Shown: in pieces, positions 1 to 8,053 of the stretch
Position numbering within the stretch: position 1 is the stretch's first letter
How the letters are laid out: the number at the start of each line of letters is the position of its first letter
Assembly: GCA_963721105.1 (NCBI GenBank)
Contig: CAVRHY010000011.1
Span: 1,302,001-1,366,000, forward strand
DNA length: 64,000 nucleotides
Source of the DNA: Thermohalobaculum sp963721105
GTDB taxonomy: Bacteria > Pseudomonadota > Alphaproteobacteria > Rhodobacterales > Rhodobacteraceae
Direction of reading: 5' to 3'
The notes under the pieces: model-generated
Databases searched by the model: none
Told to the model about the DNA's origin: nothing
The model's input: only the letters and a program-made list of their open reading frames with translations
Made by a program: the position numbers and the translations under genes

Positions 1-1
1 G

Positions 2-790
2 TTTCTCCGGCGGCTGTCCGAGCCGGGCGCCTTCATGATTATCGCCGAGGGCGCCGAAAAGGCCGGCATCTTCTGCGCCGCCAATGAGCACCGGCGCCCG
101 ATCGCCATGCTCCCCGTCACGCTCGCGGTCGAGTTCCTGCGCCAGGACTGGATTCGCGTGACCTCGCGCGGCGCAGCCTCGGTGCGCTACCGGATCACCG
201 GAATGGGCCGCAGCTTCCTGAAGCGCGAACTGGCCGAGGAGCAGGATACGCGGCGCAGCACCGGCATGGCCGAGGCGCCGACACCCTTCGCGGCCCAGCA
301 CCGCGAGGCAGCAGAGCGGCTGTTCGCCGACCCGGCCAGCGGCGAGCCCACCGCGATCGAGGTTAACCTGGGCGAGAGTCCGATCGGATGGCTGTCGCGG
401 CGCAAGGGGCCGGACGGCCGCCCGTTCCTGGCCCCCGAGGAAGTCGACGCCGCCGAGAAGCTGCGCGCCGATTTCGAGGCGGCGCAGATCGGTCCGTCGG
501 TCGCGCAGGACTGGCGCAAGTTCCTGACGCCGGGTGACCGGCTCTCGGGGTCGCCGCGGCCAACCGGGCCGGCCGAGGGTCCGCGGGCGGCGCGCGAACG
601 GGTGACAACGGCCCTGGGCGTGCTGGGACCGGGGCTCTCCGACGTCGCGCTACGCACGTGCTGCTTCCTCGAGGGGCTCGAGGGATGCGAGCGTCGGCTC
701 GGCTGGTCGGCCCGCTCGGGCAAGGTCGTGCTGAAACTGGCGCTGCAGCGGCTGGCCGATCACTACGGGCTGGCGCCGTTCAAGCACTGA
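2..790 (+). CDS. DUF6456 domain protein, 5'-truncated by the window edge
   Basis: The frame is already open at base 2 and reads in-frame into the ATG at 35, so the true start lies left of the window. The C-terminal third, with Cys-Cys-Phe-Leu-Glu-Gly-Leu followed by a basic Arg-Arg-Leu-Gly-Trp motif, matches alphaproteobacterial DUF6456 proteins as I know them. Those are generally treated as DNA-binding-like proteins of unknown role. The N-terminal visible part (through about residue 70) looks like a winged-helix segment and the middle is a charged linker. It ends at a TGA, 60 bases before the glycosylase gene. The family call is from memory of conserved C-terminal features; the molecular role is unknown. 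Confidence 0.7.
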   Translation, partial: FLRRLSEPGAFMIIAEGAEKAGIFCAANEHRRPIAMLPVTLAVEFLRQDWIRVTSRGAASVRYRITGMGRSFLKRELAEEQDTRRSTGMAEAPTPFAAQHREAAERLFADPASGEPTAIEVNLGESPIGWLSRRKGPDGRPFLAPEEVDAAEKLRADFEAAQIGPSVAQDWRKFLTPGDRLSGSPRPTGPAEGPRAARERVTTALGVLGPGLSDVALRTCCFLEGLEGCERRLGWSARSGKVVLKLALQRLADHYGLAPFKH

Positions 791-850
791 GCCGATCCCG
801 CGTCCCGGCGCCGCTTGACCGGCGTCGGGGCGCGGGCCAGTTTCGGGCGC

Positions 851-1491
851 ATGCCCGGCGGGATCATAGAAAGCGACAGCGACGTCGAGGAGGGCGCCGC
901 CTGGCTGGCGGCGCGCGAGCCGCGCTTTGCCGAGGCGCTGGCGCTGACCGGGCCGCTGCCCCTGCGCCGCCGGGAGGGCGGCTATCCGGCGCTGTTGAAG
1001 ACCATCTGCTCGCAGCAGCTCTCGGTCGCCTCGGCCGACGCGGTGTGGGGGCGGCTCGAGGCGGCGGGCGCCGCGGTCCCCGGCAACCTGCTGGCCATGG
1101 ACGAGACGGCGCTGCGCGCCTGCGGCCTGTCGGGCCAGAAGATCCGCTATGCCCGCGCGCTGGCCGAGGCGGAGATCGACTATCATGCGCTGGCGGCGCT
1201 GCCCGAGGACGAGGCCATCGCGAAGCTGACCGCGATCAAGGGCATCGGCGTCTGGACCGCGGAAATCTACCTCATGTTCGCTGTGGGTAGCGCGGCGACG
1301 TTCTGGCGGCCGGAGACCTTGCACTGCAGGAATCGGCGCGGCTGCTGTTCGGGCTGGACGAACGGCCGAACGACAAGGCGATGCGCGCGCTGGCGGCGCC
1401 GTGGTCGCCCTGGCGCGCGGTTGCGGCGCGTATCCTCTGGGCCTATTACCGCGTCGCGAAACAGCGCGAAGGCATCTCGGAGCAACCATGA
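851..1491 (+). pseudogene. AlkA-like DNA-3-methyladenine glycosylase, frameshifted
   Basis: The product would excise alkylated bases from DNA (base excision repair, cytoplasm). The first frame gives the HhH-GPD fold core: the Ser-Gln-Gln-Leu-Ser motif near residue 57 and the hairpin Ile-Lys-Gly-Ile-Gly-Val-Trp-Thr-Ala-Glu near 135. It then loses the family pattern after Leu-Met-Phe-Ala-Val-Gly at about 1287. The family continuation (Ala-Gly-Asp-Leu-Ala-Leu-Gln-Glu-Ser, then Trp-Ser-Pro-Trp-Arg) resumes in another frame and runs to the TGA at 1489-1491. One missing base near 1288 explains this. The stop overlaps the esterase ATG, so the two are probably cotranscribed. I chose the ATG at 851; an in-frame upstream start at 815 is possible. 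Confidence 0.8.
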
Positions 1492-2168
1492 GCACCCTCA
1501 GCGGACCGCGGGCGGCAGCGCGGTCCGGGACCACAAGATCGCTCGTCATCCTGCTGCACGGCTATGGCGCCGACGGCAACGACCTGTTCGGGCTGGCCGC
1601 GCCGCTGTCCGAGCACCTGCCGGACACGGCCTTTCGTGCGCCCAACGCGCCGGAGCGGAGCCGCGTCAATCCAATGGGTTACCAGTGGTTTCCAATCCCG
1701 TGGCTTGACGGGTCGAGCGAGACCGAGCGTGACGAATCGTTCAGCCGCTCGGTGACGCTGCTGGACGACTACATCTCGCAGGCGATGCACGAGGAGGGGG
1801 TGACGGCGTCAGAGACGGCGCTGATCGGCTTCAGCCAGGGCACGATGATGAGCCTCTACGTCGCGCCCCGGCGCGACGAGGCGCTGGCCTGCATCGTCGG
1901 CTTCTCGGGCCGGCTGGTCGGCGACGAGGACCTGAGCAAAGCGACGAAGGTGCGCCCGCCGGTGCTGCTGGTGCACGGCGACATGGACGAGATGATTCCC
2001 GTGGCCGAACTCTCGACGGCCGAGACCGCGCTGCGGGCGGCCGGCTTTGACGTGACGAGCCATATCAGCCGCGGCATCGGCCACGGCATCGCGCCTGACG
2101 GGCTGACGCTGGCGCTGCGGTTCCTGCAGGCGCACCTGGGGAAAACTGTCGGGACGACCGGGGGATAA
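1488..2168 (+). CDS. Alpha/beta hydrolase, carboxylesterase/phospholipase type
   Basis: A serine esterase of about 226 residues in the Abhydrolase_2 (carboxylesterase/lysophospholipase) family, expected in the cytoplasm. Visible features: the oxyanion-hole motif Leu-Leu-His-Gly-Tyr-Gly near residue 21, nucleophile elbow Gly-Phe-Ser-Gln-Gly near 110, the acid in His-Gly-Asp-Met-Asp-Glu near 165, and the catalytic His in Gly-His-Gly-Ile-Ala near 200. The length is normal for the family. The start at 1488 overlaps the stop of the glycosylase frame by four bases (ATGA), which supports this start over an upstream one and suggests translational coupling. The substrate cannot be read from sequence. 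Confidence 0.88.
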   Translation: MSTLSGPRAAARSGTTRSLVILLHGYGADGNDLFGLAAPLSEHLPDTAFRAPNAPERSRVNPMGYQWFPIPWLDGSSETERDESFSRSVTLLDDYISQAMHEEGVTASETALIGFSQGTMMSLYVAPRRDEALACIVGFSGRLVGDEDLSKATKVRPPVLLVHGDMDEMIPVAELSTAETALRAAGFDVTSHISRGIGHGIAPDGLTLALRFLQAHLGKTVGTTGG

Positions 2169-2352
2169 AACTGTGGGAAACCGGTCGCCCGATTGTCGCA
2201 GAGCGCTGCTACTGGTGGACGCCAGCGCAGCTTCCTGCACTATGTAGAGGGTTGCCGAAAAGCCGCCGCCAGATATAGTTGAACCGGGGCGAGTTTTTCG
2301 TTCGTTTTCGCTCCGCCATGCAGGACGAGGTAACGACGGGCAGCAGGGCGCC

Positions 2353-2940
2353 GTGATGGATGGGGATTTCGCCGCCGCGTTCGTGCGCCAGCCGGGTTGT
2401 CTGAGAGACAACCCCGCGCTGGTGCTGAACGCGGACTACAGACCTCTCAGCTACTTCCCGCTCTCGCTGTGGAGCTGGCAGGACGCCATCAAGGCAACCT
2501 TCCTCGACCGCGTCTCGATCGTCGCCGAGTACGAGACCGAGGTGCACTCGCCGTCGATCTCGATGAAGCTGCCCTCGGTCGTGGTGCTGCGCGATTACGT
2601 CAAGCCGGCGCGCTATCCTGCCTTCACGCGCTTCAATCTTTTTCTGCGCGACGAGTTCTCGTGCCAGTACTGCGGGGCGAAGGGCGAGATGACCTTCGAC
2701 CACGTGCTGCCGCGCTCGCGCGGCGGCCGGACGGTCTGGGAGAACGTCGTCGCCGCCTGCGGGCGCTGCAACCTGCGCAAGGGCAACCTGACGGTGCGCC
2801 AGGCCGGCATGACGCTGAACCGCCTGGCGCAGCGCCCGACCAGCGCCGAGCTGCAGAACAAGGGCCGCAAGTTCCCGCCGAACCACCTGCACGAGAGCTG
2901 GATGGATTTCCTGTACTGGGACGCCGAGCTGGAGGCGTGA
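2353..2940 (+). CDS. HNH endonuclease family protein
   Basis: About 195 residues. It has a C-terminal HNH nuclease domain: Cys-Gln-Tyr-Cys-Gly, then Phe-Asp-His-Val-Leu-Pro-Arg-Ser-Arg-Gly-Gly, Trp-Glu-Asn, and Cys-Gly-Arg-Cys-Asn (two zinc-binding Cys pairs around the catalytic His). This stand-alone HNH protein with an N-terminal Leu-Asn-Ala-Asp-Tyr-Arg-Pro-Leu motif is widespread in alphaproteobacterial core genomes and its biological role is not established. The frame opens with GTG at 2353 directly followed by ATG at 2356; either may be the start. The preceding 184 bases hold no gene that I can see. Nothing links it to restriction-modification here. Confidence 0.88.
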   Translation: MMDGDFAAAFVRQPGCLRDNPALVLNADYRPLSYFPLSLWSWQDAIKATFLDRVSIVAEYETEVHSPSISMKLPSVVVLRDYVKPARYPAFTRFNLFLRDEFSCQYCGAKGEMTFDHVLPRSRGGRTVWENVVAACGRCNLRKGNLTVRQAGMTLNRLAQRPTSAELQNKGRKFPPNHLHESWMDFLYWDAELEA

Positions 2941-3121
2941 GAAGGGCCGCGCCGGTCTGCCAGCGACGTCAACTGTCAGGATCGAGTGCCGACGCCGGCT
3001 CGATCGCCGGCATTCATTCGTGATCATTGCCGGCGCGCCGCCCCACGGCGCTTGTGCGTCCCCGGCGCCTGCCTGAAAAGCGACAGACTGAACGGCAGCG
3101 GATCAGCGGAGCAGGACAGCC

Positions 3122-3847
3122 ATGCCGAAGCCCGAAGCCACTCTCGTCACCGGCGGATCGCACGGCATCGGTGCAGCCATCGTCGCGGCGCGCGCCGCCT
3201 TGGGCGAGACGGTCGTCAGCTTCGACCGCGATCAGCCCGTCGCGGGCGCCCCGGGCGAGAGCGTCCGGGTCGACCTGTCGGACCGCGCCGCGCTGGCCGA
3301 GGCGCTCGGCACGCTGACCGACCGGCATGACGTCACGCGGATCGTCAACAATGCCGGCGTCGCGCTGCTGGGCGCCGTGGAGGACATGAACGCCGCGGAC
3401 TTCGAGACGACGATGGCCATCAACGTGCTGGCCCCGGCGCTGATCGTGCAGGCCTGCCTTCCGGCGATGAAGGCCCGCCGCTTCGGCCGGATCCTCAACA
3501 TCGCCTCCCGCGCGGCGCTGGGGAAAGGGCTGCGCACGGCGTATGCCGGCTCGAAAGGAGCGCTGATCTCCGCGACCCGCGTCTGGGCGCTGGAGCTGGC
3601 AGGTCACGGCATCACCGTCAACTGCATCGGGCCCGGCCCGATCGAGACCGAACTTTGGCGCCGGGTGAACCCGCCCGAGAGCCCGGTGACGCAGCAGATC
3701 CTCTCGGGCATGCCGGTCGGCCGGCTGGGCACGCCCGAGGACATCGCCCACGCGGTCGACTATTTCCTGCACGAGCGCTCGGGCTTCGTCACGGGCCAGA
3801 CGCTCTATGTCTGCGGCGGCATCACCATCGGCACGGTGCCGACCTGA
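3122..3847 (+). CDS. SDR family NAD(P)-dependent oxidoreductase
   Basis: A 241-residue classical short-chain dehydrogenase. Visible: a cofactor loop Thr-Gly-Gly-Ser-His-Gly-Ile-Gly near residue 9, the Asn-Asn-Ala-Gly motif near 77, a catalytic Ser in Asn-Ile-Ala-Ser, and Tyr-Ala-Gly-Ser-Lys near 140, with the product-side Gly-Pro-Gly-Pro-Ile turn after it. The length is typical. An acidic residue after the second strand (Ser-Phe-Asp-Arg-Asp) favours NAD(H) over NADP(H), by family rules. The substrate is unknown. It is convergent with the cytidylate-kinase-like gene 21 bases downstream. Confidence 0.88.
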   Translation: MPKPEATLVTGGSHGIGAAIVAARAALGETVVSFDRDQPVAGAPGESVRVDLSDRAALAEALGTLTDRHDVTRIVNNAGVALLGAVEDMNAADFETTMAINVLAPALIVQACLPAMKARRFGRILNIASRAALGKGLRTAYAGSKGALISATRVWALELAGHGITVNCIGPGPIETELWRRVNPPESPVTQQILSGMPVGRLGTPEDIAHAVDYFLHERSGFVTGQTLYVCGGITIGTVPT

Positions 3848-3868
3848 CGAAGGCGGGGCCGGGCGCGC

Positions 3869-4681
3869 TCACGCCCCGTAGTTGATCGGCAGAACGTGCA
3901 TGTCGCTCTCGACCGATTGCACGCCCTCGATCGTGCGGATCGCGTCGAGCACCCGCTCGACGGATTCGTCCGCCACCAGCGCGCCCGAGACTGTCACGGC
4001 GCCGTTCACGACACGGACCTCCAGCGCGTGCCCGCCGACGTTCATCAGCACCTCGCGGATCCGGGCCTGCAGCAGCTTGTCCTGCAGACGCTGCCGGCTC
4101 TCGGGCGTCTCGGCGTCACTCCGCGCATGCGCAAGGTGCAGCAGCAACTTGCTAGCCGTGTCGACGCCGATCCGCCCGGTGTTGAGCACCAGCGCGTAGC
4201 CGGTGGGATCGCGCCAGTCGACGTTATGGATCGCACTCACCGTCCGGTCGTGCGCGTCGTCGCTGCGCTCAACCGCGCGCCGCGCCTTCGATTCCTCTTC
4301 GAGCGGCAGCCGTCGCTTCATCTCGGAGACGCGGAAAGACATCGGCGCGCAGATTCGGACGCAGATCACGTGGTCGACATCGCGCAGCAACTGCGCGGCG
4401 CCCCATCCCCTGATGATCACGTCCCCTTTCTGCGCCAGCAGCAGGACCTGCTCGGCCGTGAACTGCGAGACGCGGCGGACGTCCACCTTCCATCGCTCCC
4501 AGAGCGACGCCTCGCCGGTGAAAAAGCGCCGCACGGCGCTGTCGTCGAGTTGCAGGCGCTCGGCGAGATTGCGTTCGATCAGATCGTCGTGCACCACCTC
4601 GATCCCGAGATCTCCCGCCACCCGGGCGGCGACATCCTGGCCGAGCGTGCCCAACTCGCGGGTCATCGCGATGACGGTCAT
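3869..4681 (-). CDS. Cytidylate kinase-like protein with C-terminal BON domain
   Basis: 270 residues. The N-terminal two thirds match cytidylate-kinase-like proteins (PF13189): Thr-Arg-Glu-Leu-Gly-Thr-Leu-Gly-Gln-Asp in place of a canonical P-loop, then Val-Val-His-Asp-Asp-Leu-Ile and a late Asp-Pro-Thr-Gly-Tyr segment. The last 70 residues (Leu-Leu-Gln-Ala-Arg-Ile-Arg-Glu-Val through Val-Glu-Ser-Asp) form a BON domain, usually membrane- or ligand-associated. Kinase activity is not certain because these proteins often lack the standard phosphate loop. The ATG at 4681 was chosen because homology starts there; an open frame continues upstream without family features. Divergent from the thiolase, with 286 intergenic bases between. 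Confidence 0.8.
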   Translation of the reverse strand: MTVIAMTRELGTLGQDVAARVAGDLGIEVVHDDLIERNLAERLQLDDSAVRRFFTGEASLWERWKVDVRRVSQFTAEQVLLLAQKGDVIIRGWGAAQLLRDVDHVICVRICAPMSFRVSEMKRRLPLEEESKARRAVERSDDAHDRTVSAIHNVDWRDPTGYALVLNTGRIGVDTASKLLLHLAHARSDAETPESRQRLQDKLLQARIREVLMNVGGHALEVRVVNGAVTVSGALVADESVERVLDAIRTIEGVQSVESDMHVLPINYGA

Positions 4682-4967
4682 CCGTCTCCCCCGATGCAGC
4701 GGCGCGATGCGCCTGCCATTGCCGGGGCGGCCCGAACTCGCGAGGTGCGGAGCGATATCACGACCGCGTCCGGCTGTTTCCGGGCAGCCTCCGGCGCGGT
4801 CGAAGATGGACTCGCTTGATCCGAAGAAGCCCAACGGGAACATCATAGCAGATTTTCGCTGCCGCGTCGTGCCTGCCAGGCGGGCGTTGCCCTGCCGGCC
4901 GCGCAGGTGCGCGAATTGACAGCCCCCGGCGACGGTGGGACAGAGGGCCAGCACGGAGGAGCCCGCC

Positions 4968-6170
4968 ATGAGAGAAGCCGTCATCGTCTCGACCGCCCGC
5001 ACGCCGATCGGCAAGGCGTACAGGGGTGCCTTCAACGACACGCAGGCGCAGGAACTGGCCGGCCACGCCATCCGCAACGCCGTCGAGCGCGCCGGCGTCG
5101 ATCCGGGCGAGATCGAGGACGTTGTGATCGGCTGCGCGCTGCAGCAGGGCTCGACGGGCTCGAACATCGGCCGGCAGGCGGCGATGCGGGCGGGGCTGCC
5201 GACGAACGTCGCCGGCATGTCCATCGACCGGCAATGCGCCAGCGGCATGATGGCGATCGCCACGGCCGCCAAGCAGGTCATCCATGACGGCCAGACGATC
5301 GCCGTCGGCGGTGGCGTCGAATCGATCAGCCTGGTGCAGAACCAGAAGATGCGCACCGACCGGCTGCGCGATCCCTGGCTGGTCGAGCACCTGCCCGAGC
5401 TCTACATGTCGATGCTCGAGACCGCCGAGACGGTCGCCGAGCGCTATGGCATCGGCCGCGAGGCGCAGGATGAATACGGGTTGAAGTCGCAGCAGCGCAC
5501 GGCCTCGGCCCAGCAGGCCGGGCGCTTCCAGGACGAGATCGTGCCGCTGCCGTCGACAATGAAGGTGCAGGACAAGGCATCGGGCGAGATCTCGGACAAG
5601 ACCGTCACGTTGGATCGCGACGAGGGCAACCGGCCGACGACGACGCTGGAGGGGCTGCAGTCGCTGCAGCCGGTATTCAAGGACGGCCTTCACATCAGGG
5701 AGGGCAAGTTCATCACGGCCGGCAACGCGTCGCAGCTGTCCGACGGGGCCTCGGCGTCGGTGGTCATGGAGGCGCGCGAGGCCGAGCGCCGCGGGTTGCA
5801 GCCGCTGGGCTGGTACCGCGGCATGGCGGTGGCCGGCTGCGATCCGGACGAGATGGGCATCGGCCCGGTCTTTGCCGTGCCGAAGTTGCTCGAGGCGCAC
5901 GGGCTGACGATGGACGACATCGGGCTGTGGGAGCTGAACGAGGCCTTTGCCGTACAGGTGCTCTACTGCCGTGACCGGCTGGGCATCCCGGACGAGATCC
6001 TGAACGTCGATGGCGGCGCCATCTCGATCGGCCACCCCTACGGCATGTCAGGCGCGCGCATGGTCGGGCACGCGCTGATCGAGGGCAAGCGGCGCGGTGC
6101 GAAATACGTCGTCTGCACCATGTGCGTCGGCGGCGGCATGGGCGCCGCCGGGCTGTTCGAGGTGGCGTGA
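4968..6170 (+). CDS. Acetyl-CoA C-acyltransferase (thiolase)
   Basis: 400 residues, a type II thiolase that makes or cleaves 3-ketoacyl-CoA with CoA (fatty-acid beta-oxidation or acetoacetyl-CoA formation, cytoplasm). The catalytic set is complete: nucleophilic Cys90 in Asp-Arg-Gln-Cys-Ala-Ser-Gly, Asn-Glu-Ala-Phe-Ala, the His in Gly-His-Pro-Tyr-Gly-Met-Ser-Gly, and the second Cys in Cys-Val-Gly-Gly-Gly-Met-Gly near the C-terminus. A GGAGGA ribosome-binding site at 4955-4960 fixes the ATG at 4968. The stop overlaps the next gene's GTG start (GTGA), so these two genes are translationally coupled. Chain-length specificity is not readable. Confidence 0.93.
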   Translation: MREAVIVSTARTPIGKAYRGAFNDTQAQELAGHAIRNAVERAGVDPGEIEDVVIGCALQQGSTGSNIGRQAAMRAGLPTNVAGMSIDRQCASGMMAIATAAKQVIHDGQTIAVGGGVESISLVQNQKMRTDRLRDPWLVEHLPELYMSMLETAETVAERYGIGREAQDEYGLKSQQRTASAQQAGRFQDEIVPLPSTMKVQDKASGEISDKTVTLDRDEGNRPTTTLEGLQSLQPVFKDGLHIREGKFITAGNASQLSDGASASVVMEAREAERRGLQPLGWYRGMAVAGCDPDEMGIGPVFAVPKLLEAHGLTMDDIGLWELNEAFAVQVLYCRDRLGIPDEILNVDGGAISIGHPYGMSGARMVGHALIEGKRRGAKYVVCTMCVGGGMGAAGLFEVA

Positions 6171-6937
6171 ACGCCGCGCCCGATTTCGGCCGCGCGGCCG
6201 GCGACTACGGCCTCTGGCGTCAGGGCTTTCCGCCGGTCTTCTACGACAGGCTGGCGGGGCATGGGGTCGGGCTGCCCGGCCAGCGCGTGCTCGACATCGG
6301 CACCGGCACCGGACTGGTCGCGCGCGAGATGGCGCGGCGCGGCTGCGACGTCACGGGGCTCGACCGCTCGTCAGAGCTGATGGGCGAGGCCGCCCGGCTG
6401 GACGCGGCCGAGGGGCTGGCGACCCGTTACGTGCAGGCGCCGGCCGAGGCGACCGGGCTGCCCGGAGGCGCGTTCGACGTGGTCACCGCGGCGCAGTGCT
6501 GGCACTGGTTCGACCGGCCAGCCGCGGCCGCAGAGTGCCTGCGGCTCCTCGCGCCGGGCGGGCGGCTGGTCATCGCGCATCTCGACTGGGAGCCCCGGCC
6601 GGGCAACGTGGTCGAGGCGACCTCCGCGCTGATCCGGGACCGCTCGGCGCCGCCCGACGACCGGCGCTGGACCTTCCGCTATCCCGACTGGCTGATCGAG
6701 CTAGCCGAGGCGGGGTTCGCTGACCACGACCTTTTCGGCTTCACCGCCCGCCTGTCCTATTCGCACGAAGGCTGGGTCGGGCGCATCACCGCCTCGGCGC
6801 AGGTCGGCCCCGTGCTGGACGCCGAGCGCCTTGCCGCGTTCCGCGCCGAGCTGGCCGCGCTGCTGGCCGACCGCTTTCCCGAGGATCCGCTCGTCGTCGA
6901 GCACCGGGTCTTCGCCGTCATCCTGACCCGCCCCTGA
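6167..6937 (+). CDS. Class I SAM-dependent methyltransferase
   Basis: 256 residues. Motif I is Val-Leu-Asp-Ile-Gly-Thr-Gly-Thr-Gly near residue 40, followed by the acidic residue of motif II (Gly-Leu-Asp-Arg-Ser) and a Leu-Ala-Pro-Gly-Gly-Arg-Leu motif near 126, the pattern of the Methyltransf_11 group. The Cys-Trp-His-Trp-Phe-Asp segment is typical of the unassigned, broad-range members. A GTG start at 6167 overlapping the thiolase stop by four bases is the likely initiation site, since upstream in-frame residues are arginine-rich shadow sequence. The methyl acceptor is unknown. The coupling to a thiolase hints at one transcript, not necessarily one pathway. Confidence 0.85.
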   Translation: MNAAPDFGRAAGDYGLWRQGFPPVFYDRLAGHGVGLPGQRVLDIGTGTGLVAREMARRGCDVTGLDRSSELMGEAARLDAAEGLATRYVQAPAEATGLPGGAFDVVTAAQCWHWFDRPAAAAECLRLLAPGGRLVIAHLDWEPRPGNVVEATSALIRDRSAPPDDRRWTFRYPDWLIELAEAGFADHDLFGFTARLSYSHEGWVGRITASAQVGPVLDAERLAAFRAELAALLADRFPEDPLVVEHRVFAVILTRP

Positions 6938-6965
6938 TCAACCACCCGGACGAGAACGAAACGAC

Positions 6966-8048
6966 ATGGCCCGCGACCTGACCAACGAATTTCTGACGCT
7001 GCACGAGTTCGTCGCCGCCGCGCGCGACAAGGTCGACCCGAACGGCTGGGACTACCTGGTCGGCGGCACCGAGACCGAGACCACGCTGGCGCGCAACCGC
7101 GCCGCGCTGGATGCCATCGCGCTGCGCCCGCGGGTTCTGGTCGATGTCTCGGACATCGACCCCTCGGCCGATTTCCTGGGCAGGCCCGTCCGGCTGCCAG
7201 TGCTGCTGGCGCCGGTCGGCGGGCTGGAAACCTTCGACCCCGAGGGTGCCGTCTCGGCGGCCGAGGGCGCGGGCGGCTATGGCGTGCCGGTGATGACGAG
7301 TTCGGTCTCGAAGCGCAGCAAGGCCGAGGTCCGGGCCGCGACAACCGGGCCGGCCATCTTCCAGCTCTACGTCCGTGGCGGCGGCCGCTTCATCGAGGAG
7401 CAGGTCGAGGGCGCAATCGAGGCCGGGCTCGACGCGTTCTGCCTGACCGTCGACGTCGCGGTCTACTCGCGGCGCGAGCGCGATATCGTCCGGCGCTTCG
7501 ACAAGCCCTGGCGGCGCTATGTCGACGAGGAGGCCGTGCGCGCGCAGGCGGCGCTGAACTGGAGCGACGTCGAGCGCATCCGCAAGGCATACGACATCCC
7601 GTTGATCCTCAAGGGCGTCATGACAGTCGAGGACGCAAAGATCGCCGCCGACCACGGCGTCGATGCGGTCTATGTCTCGAACCATGGCGGCCGGCAACTC
7701 GATCACGGGATGGGCGCGATGGACGTGCTTCCCGAGATCGCGGCGGCGGTCGGCGACCGGACGAAGCTGATCGTCGACGGCGGGTTCTGCCGCGGCACCG
7801 ACATCGTCAAGGCCGTGGCCCTGGGCGCGCATTCGGTCGGACTGGGGCGGCTCTACTGCTACGGGCTGGCCGCGGCCGGCCCGGCCGGCGTCGTCCGGCT
7901 GCTGGAGATCCTCGAGGACGAGGTGCGCTCGGCGCTGGGGCTGGTGGGCGTCAGCCGGTTTTCGGAACTGACGCCGGACCATGTTCGTCGCGGTGCGCCG
8001 CTCGTCTGCACGCCGAACGTGCACTCGGCCTTTCCGCTGCTCGGCTGA
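6966..8048 (+). CDS. FMN-dependent alpha-hydroxy-acid oxidase/dehydrogenase
   Basis: 360 residues of the glycolate oxidase / lactate dehydrogenase (FMN_dh) family, which oxidises 2-hydroxy acids to 2-oxo acids. Visible: Gly-Gly-Thr-Glu-Thr-Glu near the N-terminus, the FMN-phosphate and substrate segment Gln-Leu-Tyr-Val-Arg, Leu-Lys-Gly-Val-Met, the catalytic Ser-Asn-His-Gly-Gly-Arg-Gln-Leu-Asp near 239-247, and Val-Asp-Gly-Gly-Phe-Cys-Arg-Gly. There is no membrane segment, so it is probably cytoplasmic. The length is normal. Substrate (glycolate, lactate or other) cannot be decided from sequence. It lies 28 bases after the methyltransferase and 5 bases before the channel gene. Confidence 0.9.
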   Translation: MARDLTNEFLTLHEFVAAARDKVDPNGWDYLVGGTETETTLARNRAALDAIALRPRVLVDVSDIDPSADFLGRPVRLPVLLAPVGGLETFDPEGAVSAAEGAGGYGVPVMTSSVSKRSKAEVRAATTGPAIFQLYVRGGGRFIEEQVEGAIEAGLDAFCLTVDVAVYSRRERDIVRRFDKPWRRYVDEEAVRAQAALNWSDVERIRKAYDIPLILKGVMTVEDAKIAADHGVDAVYVSNHGGRQLDHGMGAMDVLPEIAAAVGDRTKLIVDGGFCRGTDIVKAVALGAHSVGLGRLYCYGLAAAGPAGVVRLLEILEDEVRSALGLVGVSRFSELTPDHVRRGAPLVCTPNVHSAFPLLG

Positions 8049-8053
8049 CCGCG

